DNA of 64,000 nt from Pseudomonas lactis (GTDB lineage Bacteria; Pseudomonadota; Gammaproteobacteria; Pseudomonadales; Pseudomonadaceae): assembly GCF_001439845.1 (NCBI RefSeq), contig NZ_JYLO01000012.1, positions 248,001 to 312,000 of the forward strand. The letters run 5' to 3'. Within the stretch, counting starts at the first letter, position 1; the number at the start of each line of letters is the position of its first letter. This document shows, piece after piece, positions 1-7,760 of the stretch. Below the pieces are notes generated by a model. That model saw nothing but the letters and a program-made list of their open reading frames with translations. It was not told where the DNA came from and did not search any database. A program made the translations under genes and the position numbers.

Positions 1-672
1 CCAGGTTTCGCGAACGCCGCGCAGGCCGTCCATCATGAACACCAGCCAGAACGGTACAAACAGCGACAGCAGCGGCAGTTGGCGGCCGGTCATGGCGCCA
101 ATCTTGAACGCATCAATGCCGGTGACCTGGCCGGCGACGATGATCGGAATGCCCAATGCACCGAAGGCCACAGGCGCGGTATTGGCAATCAGGCACAGGC
201 CGGCGGCGTACAGAGGGTTGAAGCCCAGGCCTACCAGCAGCGCGGCGGTGATCGCCACGGGCGCGCCGAAACCGGCGGCACCTTCCAGGAAGGCACCAAA
301 GCAAAAACCGATCAACAACACCTGCAAGCGCTGGTCGTCGGTGATCGACAGCACGGAGCTGCGGATGATTTCGAACTGGCCGCTCTTGACCGTCAATTTG
401 TACAGGAATACCGCCGCGACGATGATCCAGGCGATGGGCCACAGGCCGTAGGCAAAACCATAACCGGCCGCAGCCAGCGCCATGTCTACCGGCATCTGGA
501 AGGCGAAAATGGCGACCAGGATCGACAGGGCCAGGGTGATGCTGCCGGCCACATGGCCTTTGAGGCGGAACACGGCCAGCGCCAGGAAGAAAAATACGAT
601 GGGAATGACGGCCGCCAGTGCGGACAGGCCGAGGCTGCCGAGTGGGCTGTAAAGCTGTTGCCAGGTTTGCAT
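1..672 (-). CDS. lldP: L-lactate permease, N-terminal part (cut by window edge)
   Basis: Reads leftward from ATG at 672 through 224 codons to the window edge without a stop, so the C-terminal part lies outside. The translation starts MQTWQQLYSPLGSLGLSALA and is almost entirely hydrophobic helices with the LldP/LctP-type segment FCFGAFLEGAAGFGAPVAITAALLVGLGFNP and the following IANTAPVAFGALGIPI. The family consists of inner-membrane lactate/glycolate:proton symporters. The divergent lldR and the operator between them support a lactate-utilisation locus; lldD and a D-lactate dehydrogenase would be expected further left. The identification is strong from the conserved glycine-rich helix; only length and completeness cannot be judged. 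Confidence 0.93.
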   Translation of the reverse strand, partial: MQTWQQLYSPLGSLGLSALAAVIPIVFFFLALAVFRLKGHVAGSITLALSILVAIFAFQMPVDMALAAAGYGFAYGLWPIAWIIVAAVFLYKLTVKSGQFEIIRSSVLSITDDQRLQVLLIGFCFGAFLEGAAGFGAPVAITAALLVGLGFNPLYAAGLCLIANTAPVAFGALGIPIIVAGQVTGIDAFKIGAMTGRQLPLLSLFVPFWLVFMMDGLRGVRETW

Positions 673-713
673 ATGGGGTGGCCCCTGATTGTTGTTGTTT
701 GGTGAGCTTGGGT

Positions 714-730
714 AATTGGTAATACCAATT
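714..730. promoter_or_regulatory. LldR operator (palindrome)
   Basis: AATTGGTAATACCAATT is a perfect 8-bp inverted repeat around one central base. It contains TGGT-N3-ACCA, the core recognised by FadR-subfamily GntR regulators, and closely resembles the E. coli LldR operator (AATTGG-N5-CCAATT). It sits 42 bp upstream of lldP and 193 bp upstream of lldR. Binding by the neighbouring regulator is inferred. Confidence 0.8.
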
Positions 731-923
731 TACAATCGCTGTGGGCTAGATTAAGAGGCTGGGTAGGGGTGTGTCAATTTGCCGCCTGCGAAACTTTGGT
801 CGTAGGTCGGAAGGCTGGGTGTTCTGATCGGCGAAATTGAAGGCGTTCTGATAGGTGCTGCCGGCACGTCGATAGGCCAGAATAGGGGGCCCGGCGAGTG
901 GTCGGGATGGTGGAGAGTGAGTT

Positions 924-1691
924 ATGGGGTTTGATCAGGTGCGTCAGCGCCGTTTGTCTGACGATATTGTCGAGCAGCTTGAGGGCATGATTCTCGAGGG
1001 CACGCTGAAGTCGGGCGAGCGCTTGCCGGCCGAGCGCGCGTTGGCTGAACGCTTTGGTGTGTCGCGCCCGTCGTTGCGTGAGGCGATTCAGAAACTGGCG
1101 GCCAAGGGGTTGCTGGTCAGTCGCCAGGGCGGTGGCAACTATGTGGTGGACTCCCTGGGTTCGACCTTCAGCGATCCGCTGCTGCACTTGTTGGAAAGCA
1201 ATCCCGAAGCGCAGCGCGATCTGCTGGAGTTTCGCCAGACCCTTGAGGCTTCGTGTGCTTATTACGCGGCGTTACGCGCCACGGAGGTTGACCGTGAAAG
1301 GCTGACCGCAGCGTTCGAGGCGTTGCAGGATTGCTATGCGCGCGCCGACGAGGTGAGCCGAGTGGAGGAGGGCGCTGCGGATGCAAGGTTTCACTTGGCG
1401 ATTGCCGAAGCCAGTCATAACGCCGTGTTGCTGCACACCATTCGTGGGCTGTTCGACCTGCTCAAGCGTAACGTGGTGACGAATATTGGTGGCATGTACC
1501 AGCAGCGTACCGAGACCCGCGACATGTTGATCAATCAGCACCGGGACTTGTACCTGGCCATCATCGAGGGGCGGGCCGAGCAGGCGCGCGACGTCTCGAC
1601 ACGGCATCTGCTGTATGTGCAGGAGGTGTTGGAGGAGGTGCGTCAGGAGGTTCAGCGCGTGGCTCGGGCGGAGCGGCGCAAAGGGATGTAG
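924..1691 (+). CDS. lldR: GntR/FadR-family transcriptional regulator of lactate genes
   Basis: 255 aa. Residues ~5-75 form a GntR winged helix-turn-helix (LSDDIVEQLEGMILEGTLKSGERLPAERALAERFGVSRPSLREAIQKL). Residues ~90-240 form an all-helical FCD ligand domain; its metal/ligand positions are plausible in DARFHLAIAEASHNAVL and INQHRDLYLAII. The start ATG follows GGAG at a normal distance. Divergent from lldP, with an LldR-type operator in the gap, so its likely role is to repress the lactate permease/dehydrogenase genes and release when lactate binds. PAO1 has the same pair (PA4769/PA4770). It could bind a related hydroxy-acid, but the context favours lactate. Confidence 0.9.
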   Translation: MGFDQVRQRRLSDDIVEQLEGMILEGTLKSGERLPAERALAERFGVSRPSLREAIQKLAAKGLLVSRQGGGNYVVDSLGSTFSDPLLHLLESNPEAQRDLLEFRQTLEASCAYYAALRATEVDRERLTAAFEALQDCYARADEVSRVEEGAADARFHLAIAEASHNAVLLHTIRGLFDLLKRNVVTNIGGMYQQRTETRDMLINQHRDLYLAIIEGRAEQARDVSTRHLLYVQEVLEEVRQEVQRVARAERRKGM

Positions 1692-1705
1692 CCCGCGTGG
1701 GCTAC
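1688..1705. terminator. Small hairpin between convergent lldR and smpB
   Basis: GTAGCCC-GCGT-GGGCTAC is a perfect 7-bp stem that begins inside the lldR stop codon and lies just before the 3' end of smpB (1719). No T-run follows on either strand, so it is a weak or Rho-assisted terminator at best. Confidence 0.4.
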
Positions 1706-1718
1706 ACCGTCACAAGGA

Positions 1719-2201
1719 TTACTCTTCCTTGCCTTTGTTGCGCACGGCGCGATGCAGCTCGCGATTGGAATCGCGCTCGCGTTCGGTGTCGCGCTTGTCG
1801 TATTCCTTCTTGCCCTTGCCCAATGCGATCTCGCATTTGACCAGGTGCTTGCTCCAGTACCAGGACAAGCAGATGCACGCGTAGCCTTTTTGCTGCACGG
1901 CTGCGGCGAGCTTTTCGAGTTCGCGGGCATTGAGCAACAACTTGCGCGTACGCACCGGGTCGGCAATCACGTGGGTGCTCGCGGTGGTCAGCGGGGTGAT
2001 ATGACTGCCAAGCAGCCACGCCTCGCCATCCTTGAGCAGCACATAACTGTCGACCAGCTGCAGTTTGCTGGCACGCAGACTTTTTACTTCCCAGCCGGCC
2101 AGGACCAGACCAGCCTCGAACCGATGTTCGATGAAGTAATCGTGTCGCGCTTTTTTATTTTGCGCGATGGTCCCTGTGGGGTGTTTCTTTTGTTTAGCCA
2201 T
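1719..2201 (-). CDS. smpB: SsrA-binding protein SmpB
   Basis: 160 aa from ATG at 2201 (MAKQKKHPTGTIAQNKKARHDYFIEHRFEAGLVLAGWEVKSLR). The frame is open 15 codons further upstream, but family alignment places the start at MAKQKK. SmpB binds tmRNA and delivers it to stalled ribosomes for trans-translation. The OB-fold core (GWEVKSLRASKLQLVDSYV) and the basic C-terminal tail (KKEYDKRDTERERDSNRELHRAVRNKGKEE) that mimics mRNA in the channel are intact. A perfect TATAAT on the minus strand (2216-2211) lies only 10 bp before the start, giving a very short leader. Divergent from ratA, an arrangement conserved in gammaproteobacteria. Confidence 0.97.
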   Translation of the reverse strand: MAKQKKHPTGTIAQNKKARHDYFIEHRFEAGLVLAGWEVKSLRASKLQLVDSYVLLKDGEAWLLGSHITPLTTASTHVIADPVRTRKLLLNARELEKLAAAVQQKGYACICLSWYWSKHLVKCEIALGKGKKEYDKRDTERERDSNRELHRAVRNKGKEE

Positions 2202-2210
2202 AGGGGCGGC

Positions 2211-2216
2211 ATTATA
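2211..2216 (-). promoter_or_regulatory. -10 element of the smpB promoter
   Basis: TATAAT on the minus strand, 10 bp upstream of the smpB ATG. No convincing -35 is visible at 16-18 bp, so the assignment rests on the -10 and its position. Confidence 0.45.
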
Positions 2217-2368
2217 GGGAGTTGCGAGCGTGTCGGCTACGGTCAACCTGTGTGCTTGAGCGAGTTGGACGAATCCCGGACAATGCGGGCAGTTCTTTGG
2301 TTTTTTTCTCTCGCGGATTGGGCTGTTCTTTCGCGATGTTTGCCTTAAGCAGTGGAAGTAACGCTCAC

Positions 2369-2803
2369 ATGACGACGCATATTCAACGTTCGGCCCTGTT
2401 GCCCTACCCGGCGCAGGCGCTCTATGACCTGGTCAACGACGTGGCGCGTTACCCGGAGTTTCTGCCTTGGTGCTCGACGGCCGAGGTTCTGGAGAGCAGT
2501 GACGAGCACATGGTTGCCAGTGTGGGGGTGGCCAAGGGCGGCCTCAGCCAGCACTTTGTGACGCGCAATGTGCTGGTGCTGGGTCAATCCATTGAAATGA
2601 ACCTGCAGGAAGGGCCGTTCACCCAACTGCACGGTGTGTGGGTGTTCAAGGCGCTGACGGACAAGGCCTGCAAGATCAGCCTGGATCTTTCGTTTGATTA
2701 TGCCGGGCCGATTGTTCGTGCGACCTTGGGGCCTTTGTTCAATCAGGCAGCCAATACCCTGGTGGATGCGTTCTGTCAGCGCGCCAAGCAACTGCATGGT
2801 TGA
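2369..2803 (+). CDS. ratA: RatA family protein (START/cyclase fold; ribosome association toxin family)
   Basis: 144 aa from ATG 2369 (MTTHIQRSALLPYPAQALYDLVNDVARYPEFLPWC). Upstream in-frame codons exist, but GGAAG 11 bp before this ATG and family length (~145 aa) decide the start. Belongs to COG2867, a single START/polyketide-cyclase domain. E. coli RatA is reported to block 70S formation by binding the 50S subunit; homologues are also related to Coq10, so a ubiquinone-binding role is an alternative. Its stop overlaps the start of rnfH by 8 nt, so the two are translationally coupled. The smpB-ratA-rnfH arrangement is widely conserved, which argues more for housekeeping than for an addictive toxin. 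Confidence 0.9.
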   Translation: MTTHIQRSALLPYPAQALYDLVNDVARYPEFLPWCSTAEVLESSDEHMVASVGVAKGGLSQHFVTRNVLVLGQSIEMNLQEGPFTQLHGVWVFKALTDKACKISLDLSFDYAGPIVRATLGPLFNQAANTLVDAFCQRAKQLHG

Positions 2804-3098
2804 GATTGAGGTGGTGTTTGCCGCTGAGGACCGCCAGGTGTTGCTGGCGGTAAAGGTGGCTGAAGGCACTAGTTTGCGCGAGGCGGTGCAGGCGTCGGGA
2901 ATGGCAGCGCATTTTCCTGATGTTGATCTGGCTGATTGCCCGGTGGGTATATTTGGCAAGGTCGTCGTGGATGCACAGGTGCGCTGCGTACAAGCCGGTG
3001 ACCGTATTGAGATCTATCGGCCTTTGCTGGCTGACCCTAAAGAGGTGCGCAGGCTGCGCGCGGCCAAGGCGGCATTGGCCAGGCAAGCGAATTCTTGA
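2796..3098 (+). CDS. rnfH: RnfH family ubiquitin-like protein (RatB)
   Basis: 100 aa from ATG 2796, which overlaps the end of ratA (ATGGTTGA). Conserved start MVEIEVVFAAEDRQVLLAVKVAEGTSLREAVQASG and C-terminal IEIYRPLLADPKEVRRLRAAKA typical of the RnfH beta-grasp family (COG2914, UPF0125). Called antitoxin partner RatB by position, but antitoxin activity is not established; the fold resembles ThiS/MoaD sulfur carriers, without the C-terminal GG needed for activation. It is followed by the REP array rather than an intrinsic terminator. Confidence 0.9.
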   Translation: MVEIEVVFAAEDRQVLLAVKVAEGTSLREAVQASGMAAHFPDVDLADCPVGIFGKVVVDAQVRCVQAGDRIEIYRPLLADPKEVRRLRAAKAALARQANS

Positions 3099-3191
3099 GC
3101 TTGCCAAATGGCAGCGTAGCTATCTGCAGACCTGCGATACGAAGCTGAACCCTTGACGGCCTGTCAACCGACACATATCTCCTTGGAACCC

Positions 3192-4095
3192 GGCGATAGC
3201 GGTGGTTCAGCTGAAGAATTATTGACTGACACAGCGCTTTCGCGAGCAAGCCCGCTCCCACAGGGGATCTGAGGCAGGCGCTGATTTTGTGGGCAATAAA
3301 TGGCTAATGTGTGTGGCTTGCCTGCGAAAGCGGTGGTTCAGTTGAAGAGTTATTGACTGACACAGCGCTTTCGCGAGCAAGCCCGCTCCCACAGGGGCTG
3401 AGCCAGGCGCTGATTTTGTGGGCAATACATGGCCAATGTGGGAGCTGGCTTGCCTGCGAAAGCGGTGGTTCAGTTGAAGAGTCATTGACTGACACAGCGC
3501 TTTCGCGAGCAAGCCCGCTCCCACAGGGGCTGAGCCAGGCGCTGATTTTGTGGGCAATACATGGCTAATGTGGGAGCTGGCTTGTCTGCGATAGCGGTGG
3601 TTCAGTTGAAGAATTATTGACTGACACACCGCCTTCGCGGGCAAGCCCGCTCCCACAGGGATCTGAGCCAGGCGCTGATTTTGTGGGCAATACATGGCTA
3701 ATGTGGGAGCTGGCTTGCCTGCGAAAGCGGTGGTTCAGTTGAAGAATTATTAACTGATGCACCGCCTTCGCGAGCAAGCCCGCTCCCACAGGGGATCTGT
3801 GCCAGGCGCTGATTCTGTGGGCAATACAAAACCAGTGTGGGAGCTGGCTTGCCTGCGAAAGCGGTGGTTCAGTTGAAGAATTATTGACTGACACACCGTC
3901 TTCGCGAGCAAGCCCGCTCCCACAGGGGATTTGAGCCAGGCGCTGATTTTGTGGGCAATACATGGCTAATGTGGGAGCTGGCTTGCCTGCGAAAGCGGTG
4001 GTTCAGTTGAAGAATTATTGACTGACACACCGCCTTCGCGAGCAAGCCCGCTCCCACGGGGATTTGAGCCAGGCGCTGATGCTGTGGGCAATATC
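3192..4095. repeat. Tandem array of seven ~132-bp units, each an inverted pair of REP sequences
   Basis: The marker ATTGACTGACAC (or a variant) recurs at 3221, 3352, 3484, 3616, 3749, 3883 and 4017, giving periods of 131-134 bp. Each unit reads: REP in one orientation (GTGGGAGCTGGCTTGCCTGCG), a ~35-bp AT-rich spacer, REP in the other orientation (GCGAGCAAGCCCGCTCCCAC), then a second spacer (CAGGCGCTGATTTTGTGGGC). Spacers are nearly identical between units, so whole units were amplified in tandem. Units 1-3 carry CAGCGCTTTCGCG and units 4-7 CACCG(C/T)CTTCGCG, so there are two subtypes. The first unit lacks the outer part of its left REP. It fills the gap between the convergent genes rnfH and bamE. 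No gene is supported in it. Confidence 0.92.
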
Positions 4096-4116
4096 GCTAT
4101 GCAAATGGCAGGCAAC

Positions 4117-4142
4117 AAAAAGCCCGGCATGCCGGGCTTTTT
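4117..4142 (-). terminator. Intrinsic terminator of bamE
   Basis: Perfect palindrome with stem GCCCGGC-A/T-GCCGGGC flanked by AAAAA and TTTTT, 14 bp beyond the bamE stop. Being symmetric it could also stop transcription arriving from the REP array side. Confidence 0.9.
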
Positions 4143-4155
4143 ATCGAGCGCAAAG

Positions 4156-4683
4156 TTATTGCGGGCTGGTGTCCAGAGGCTCAGGCGTCGGCACGGGCAC
4201 GGTTTCCACGTTGTCGATGTCTTTCTGGATGCTGTCCAGCAGGGAACCTGGCTTGGCCGGTACCTCGGATTTTGGTTTTTCAGCTTGCTGCGCAGGGGCG
4301 GTCACGTTGGTGCCGCTGTCCTTGCCCAGCAAGGCTTCATCGCGGCTTACGCCGGGCATGAAGTCACCTGACAGGCTCACGAGCTGGTCATTGCCATTGA
4401 AGATGACACTGACGCGCTCCTGCTGGCGTTCACCGCCACCCGGCTGCAGGCTGTAGAGATAATCCCAGCGATCGGCATGGAAAGTGTCGGTCAGCAGGGG
4501 ATTACCCATGATAAACCGTACTTGCCGTCGGGTCATTCCCGGGCGTAACTGGTCTATCATGTCCTGCGTGACGACATTGCCCTGCTGGATGTCGATTTTG
4601 TAAACCCCGGGGAATGAACAACCGGCGAGTGCGAGCAGTCCCACAAAGGTGAAACTGGTTAGCAAGAGCTTGGTGTTTTGCAT
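4156..4683 (-). CDS. bamE: Outer membrane protein assembly factor BamE (OmlA lipoprotein)
   Basis: 175 aa. Signal peptide with lipobox LLALAGC (Cys22 as the acylation site), followed by the BamE/SmpA domain (VVTQDMIDQLRPGMTRRQVRFIMGNPLLTDTFHADRWDYLYSL). It is a subunit of the Bam complex that inserts beta-barrel proteins in the outer membrane. The C-terminal extension rich in Pro/Thr/Lys (residues ~125-175) is typical of Pseudomonas OmlA and absent from the shorter E. coli protein. Divergent from fur with ~98 bp between, the arrangement known from P. aeruginosa. Confidence 0.95.
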   Translation of the reverse strand: MQNTKLLLTSFTFVGLLALAGCSFPGVYKIDIQQGNVVTQDMIDQLRPGMTRRQVRFIMGNPLLTDTFHADRWDYLYSLQPGGGERQQERVSVIFNGNDQLVSLSGDFMPGVSRDEALLGKDSGTNVTAPAQQAEKPKSEVPAKPGSLLDSIQKDIDNVETVPVPTPEPLDTSPQ

Positions 4684-4781
4684 CGGTGGGCGACTTCCAC
4701 TATCTTGGCTGGGACAACGTAAACGCCGATCATACCCGTATTAAGAGAAGCTGCGAAGCAGCATCCGCGAGAAAGCTAACC

Positions 4782-5186
4782 ATGGTTGAAAATAGCGAAC
4801 TACGCAAAGCCGGTCTCAAAGTGACTCTGCCACGAGTCAAGATTCTACAAATGCTCGATTCTGCTGAGCAGCGCCACATGAGTGCCGAAGACGTTTACAA
4901 GGCGCTGATGGAGTCTAACGAGGACGTCGGCCTGGCCACGGTCTACCGTGTACTGACCCAGTTTGAAGCCGCAGGGCTGGTGGTTCGTCATAATTTCGAC
5001 GGCGGTCATGCGGTGTTTGAATTGGCTGACGGTGGTCACCATGACCACATGGTTGACCTGGATACCAATGAGGTTATCGAGTTCACCAGCCCTGAAATCG
5101 AAGCGCTGCAGCACAAGATTGCTGAGGAGCATGGGTTCGATTTGGTCGACCACAATCTCGTGTTGTACATCCGTAAGAAAAAGTAA
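4782..5186 (+). CDS. fur: Ferric uptake regulator Fur
   Basis: 134 aa from ATG 4782 (MVENSELRKAGLKVTLPRVKILQMLDSAEQRHMSAEDVYKAL). N-terminal winged helix, then the dimerisation domain with the metal site HHDHMVDLDTNEVIEF (HHxH...D) and C-terminal H145-region counterpart VDHNLVLYIRKKK. The CxxC zinc pair of E. coli Fur is absent, as is normal for Pseudomonas Fur. With Fe(II) it represses iron-uptake genes; two likely target sites lie in this window (56425-56443 and 59370-59388). Ends at a bidirectional terminator shared with recN. Confidence 0.97.
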   Translation: MVENSELRKAGLKVTLPRVKILQMLDSAEQRHMSAEDVYKALMESNEDVGLATVYRVLTQFEAAGLVVRHNFDGGHAVFELADGGHHDHMVDLDTNEVIEFTSPEIEALQHKIAEEHGFDLVDHNLVLYIRKKK

Positions 5187-5218
5187 AAATCGACGCAGTT
5201 TTGCTTTGCGAAACGATT

Positions 5219-5242
5219 GAAGGCGACCCTCGGGTCGCCTTC
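5219..5242. terminator. Terminator between convergent fur and recN
   Basis: GAAGGCGACCC-TC-GGGTCGCCTTC, an 11-bp perfect stem with a 2-nt loop, placed between the fur stop (5186) and the recN stop (5272). T-rich tails are modest on both sides. Confidence 0.75.
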
Positions 5243-5271
5243 GTGCTTTCTATCGAGGGGAAAATGTCGCT

Positions 5272-6945
5272 TCAAGCCTTCGCGGCCACCACCATTTTTT
5301 TCGCGTGAGCCAAGGACTCTTTAGTCAAGTCGATACCACCAAGCATCCGCGCCACTTCTTCCACCCGTTCCGATTTGTTCAGCTTGGAGACGGCTGTGTG
5401 TGTCGCGTCGCTACCGCGCACCTTATGCACAAACAGGTGCTGATGCCCTTGAGCTGCCACTTGCGGCAAGTGGGTCACCGTAAGCACCTGGCCGCGATCC
5501 CCCAGGCGGCGCAGCAATTGGCCAACAATTTCTGCGGTCGGCCCGCCAATGCCCACATCCACTTCATCGAATACCAGGGTGGGTACCCGTGAGGTCTGTG
5601 CGGTAATCACCTGGATCGCTAGGCTGATCCGCGAGAGTTCGCCGCCGGAGGCCACTTTGGCCAGGGCCTTGAGCGGTTGGCCGGGGTTGGCACTCACCAG
5701 CAGTTCGACGTGCTCCAGCCCATGGGGCTGCAATTCTTGACTGGCGTTGGGATGCAACTCGATGGTGAAGCGCCCGCCTGGCATACCCAGGCGTTGGATT
5801 TCCAGCTCAACGGCGCTTGCCAGGCTAGTAGCTGCCTGCTGGCGCAGAGCGCTCAGTTCCCGGGCTTTTTCCTGATAATGACGGGCAAACGAAGCGAGCT
5901 CCTCGCCCAATCGCTCAATGGATTCGTCGTTCGCGTTGAGTGTTTCGATTTCATCCAGCAGTTTCTGCTGCATGGTTGCGACTTCCGTCGGCTGGATTCG
6001 ATGCTTGCGAGCCAGGGTATAAATAGTGTCCAGGCGTTCTTCTATTTCCTGCAGGCGTGCTGGGTCGGCGTCGAAGTGGTCCAGGAAACGATTGAGTTCG
6101 CCCACGGCCTCTTCAACCTGGATTTGCGCGCTGGTCAGCAGGGTGGTCGCTTCGCTCAGTGAGCCAGAAGCATTGTTCACGCTGGACAGGCGATTGAGGC
6201 TGGCGGTCAGTGCGTTGAGCACATTGCCGGAGTCGCTCTCGCTACATTGTTCGACCACCTGGCGGCAGATGCCCAGCAGGGTTTCGGCGTTGGTCAGGTT
6301 CTTGTGTTCCTGCTCAAGCTGTTCCAGCTCGGTTTCACCCAGGCCCAGGCTTTCGAGCTCTTCCAATTGATAGCTGAGCAACTGGTGGCGGGCGCGTTGT
6401 TCGTCGCCGGAGTTGGAGAGGCGTTCCAGCTCCTGGCGTGTCTGGCGCCAGCGTTGGGCGGCCAGTTGAACTTGCCGGGAAAGATCGGTGGCGCCGGCGT
6501 ACTCATCGAGCAGGCGGCGGTGGGTATCGGTTTTCAACAGGGATTGATGTTCGTGCTGACTGTGGATATCGATCAGCAATTCGCCCAAGGCTTTCAAGTC
6601 GCCCAGTGGGCAAGGTGTGCCGTTGATATAACCGCGGGAGCGCCCCTCGGCGGTGATCACCCGGCGCAGAATGCAGGGGCCTTCATTATTAAGGTCGCGC
6701 TCGGCCAACCATGCTTCGGCTTCGGGGATGTCCGCCAGGTCGAAGGTGGCCAGGATATCGGCCTTGTCGGAGCCAGGGCGTACCACGCCACTGTCGGCGC
6801 GATCGCCAAGCGTCAGGCCGAGGGCGTCGAGCATGATCGACTTGCCGGCGCCGGTTTCGCCTGTGATTACGCTCATCCCGCGATCCAGTTCAAGATCCAG
6901 GTGTTCAACGATGGCGTAGTTATGTACAGACAGGTGCACGAGCAT
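5272..6945 (-). CDS. recN: DNA repair protein RecN
   Basis: 557 aa SMC-like ATPase. Walker A GETGAGKS at residues ~29-36, long coiled-coil arms in the middle (residues ~160-370), the ABC-type signature ASGGELSR and the Walker B region LVFDEVDVGIGG near the C-terminus, then VTHLPQVAAQG. RecN tethers DNA at double-strand breaks and promotes RecA-dependent repair. A LexA box 25 bp upstream indicates SOS induction, as in E. coli. Length agrees with the family (~553-557 aa). Confidence 0.97.
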   Translation of the reverse strand: MLVHLSVHNYAIVEHLDLELDRGMSVITGETGAGKSIMLDALGLTLGDRADSGVVRPGSDKADILATFDLADIPEAEAWLAERDLNNEGPCILRRVITAEGRSRGYINGTPCPLGDLKALGELLIDIHSQHEHQSLLKTDTHRRLLDEYAGATDLSRQVQLAAQRWRQTRQELERLSNSGDEQRARHQLLSYQLEELESLGLGETELEQLEQEHKNLTNAETLLGICRQVVEQCSESDSGNVLNALTASLNRLSSVNNASGSLSEATTLLTSAQIQVEEAVGELNRFLDHFDADPARLQEIEERLDTIYTLARKHRIQPTEVATMQQKLLDEIETLNANDESIERLGEELASFARHYQEKARELSALRQQAATSLASAVELEIQRLGMPGGRFTIELHPNASQELQPHGLEHVELLVSANPGQPLKALAKVASGGELSRISLAIQVITAQTSRVPTLVFDEVDVGIGGPTAEIVGQLLRRLGDRGQVLTVTHLPQVAAQGHQHLFVHKVRGSDATHTAVSKLNKSERVEEVARMLGGIDLTKESLAHAKKMVVAAKA

Positions 6946-6969
6946 GACGGCCGCTCCCAGGCTTTAGGT

Positions 6970-6985
6970 CTGGTTATTTATACAG
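6970..6985 (-). promoter_or_regulatory. LexA (SOS) box of recN
   Basis: On the minus strand the site reads CTGTATAAATAACCAG, matching CTG-N10-CAG with the AT-rich centre of LexA operators (CTGTATATATATACAG). It lies 25 bp upstream of the recN ATG and includes a TATAAA-like -10. Confidence 0.85.
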
Positions 6986-7118
6986 TGTTTTGTTCGGGGC
7001 TGACAATCCTGGCGCTTAGCTCGATTTGCTTGAATCGCGATTTTTTTTAGCGCGATGTGGAATGAGCGTGAAGGAAATGATCCAGGTCAATCGAAAGACT
7101 TTTGGTAACGCCTGCGCC

Positions 7119-7146
7119 CTTGAACCTGAAAATTGTGGCCCCATAT
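7119..7146 (+). promoter_or_regulatory. Sigma32 heat-shock promoter of grpE
   Basis: CTTGAA (7119-7124), 14-bp spacer, CCCCATAT (7139-7146). This matches the RpoH consensus CTTGAAA-N11-16-CCCCATNT almost perfectly and lies ~54 bp upstream of grpE. Confidence 0.9.
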
Positions 7147-7199
7147 ACCGGAGCAGAAGCGCGAGTTGAGTTCGCGCATGATTTTGAAAGGAGAAATCT

Positions 7200-7760
7200 A
7201 TGGCTGACGAACAGACGCAGGATACGCAAACTCCAGACGCCAATTCGGCTGCCGGTGATGAACTGGCGACTCGTGTGCAAGTGCTCGAAGAGCAATTGGC
7301 CGCTGCGCAGGATCAATCGTTGCGTGTTGCCGCCGATCTGCAGAACGTCCGCCGCCGTGCCGAGCAGGATGTAGAGAAGGCTCACAAGTTCGCGCTGGAA
7401 AAATTCGCCGGTGACCTGCTGCCGATCATCGACAGCCTGGAGCGTGGTCTTGAGTTGTCCAACCCGGACGACGAAAACATCCGCCCAATGCGCGAAGGCA
7501 TCGAGCTGACCCTGAAAATGTTCCAGGACACCCTGAAGCGCTATCAGTTGGAAGCGATCGATCCGCAGGCCGGCGAGCCGTTCAATGCTGAGCATCACCA
7601 AGCCATGGCCATGCAGGAAAGCCATGACCTGGAACCTAATAGCGTGATCAAGGTGTTCCAGAAGGGTTACCAGCTCAACGGTCGCCTGATGCGCCCGGCA
7701 ATGGTGGTGGTGAGCAAGGCTCCTGCACCCGTTGCACCTTCTATTGATGAGCAGGCTTGA
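7200..7760 (+). CDS. grpE: Nucleotide exchange factor GrpE
   Basis: 186 aa. An acidic, disordered N-terminus and a long coiled coil (residues ~20-80, LATRVQVLEEQLAAAQDQSLRVAADLQNVRRRAEQD) are followed by the C-terminal beta-domain ending GYQLNGRLMRPAMVVVSKAP. It releases ADP from DnaK. ATG at 7200 follows AAAGGAG with good spacing. First of the grpE-dnaK-dnaJ cluster; its own sigma32 promoter lies upstream, and the dnaK promoter overlaps its stop codon. Confidence 0.97.
   Translation: MADEQTQDTQTPDANSAAGDELATRVQVLEEQLAAAQDQSLRVAADLQNVRRRAEQDVEKAHKFALEKFAGDLLPIIDSLERGLELSNPDDENIRPMREGIELTLKMFQDTLKRYQLEAIDPQAGEPFNAEHHQAMAMQESHDLEPNSVIKVFQKGYQLNGRLMRPAMVVVSKAPAPVAPSIDEQA

Noticed and set aside
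3219..3963. Proline/alanine/leucine-rich repeat proteins read from the tandem array
   Set aside because: The frames only reflect the periodic DNA, have no ribosome site, and the reading frame shifts between units because the period varies from 131 to 134 bp.
3192..4095. CRISPR array
   Set aside because: The repeat unit is ~132 bp, spacers are nearly identical rather than unique, the repeated parts are REP sequences, and no cas genes are nearby.
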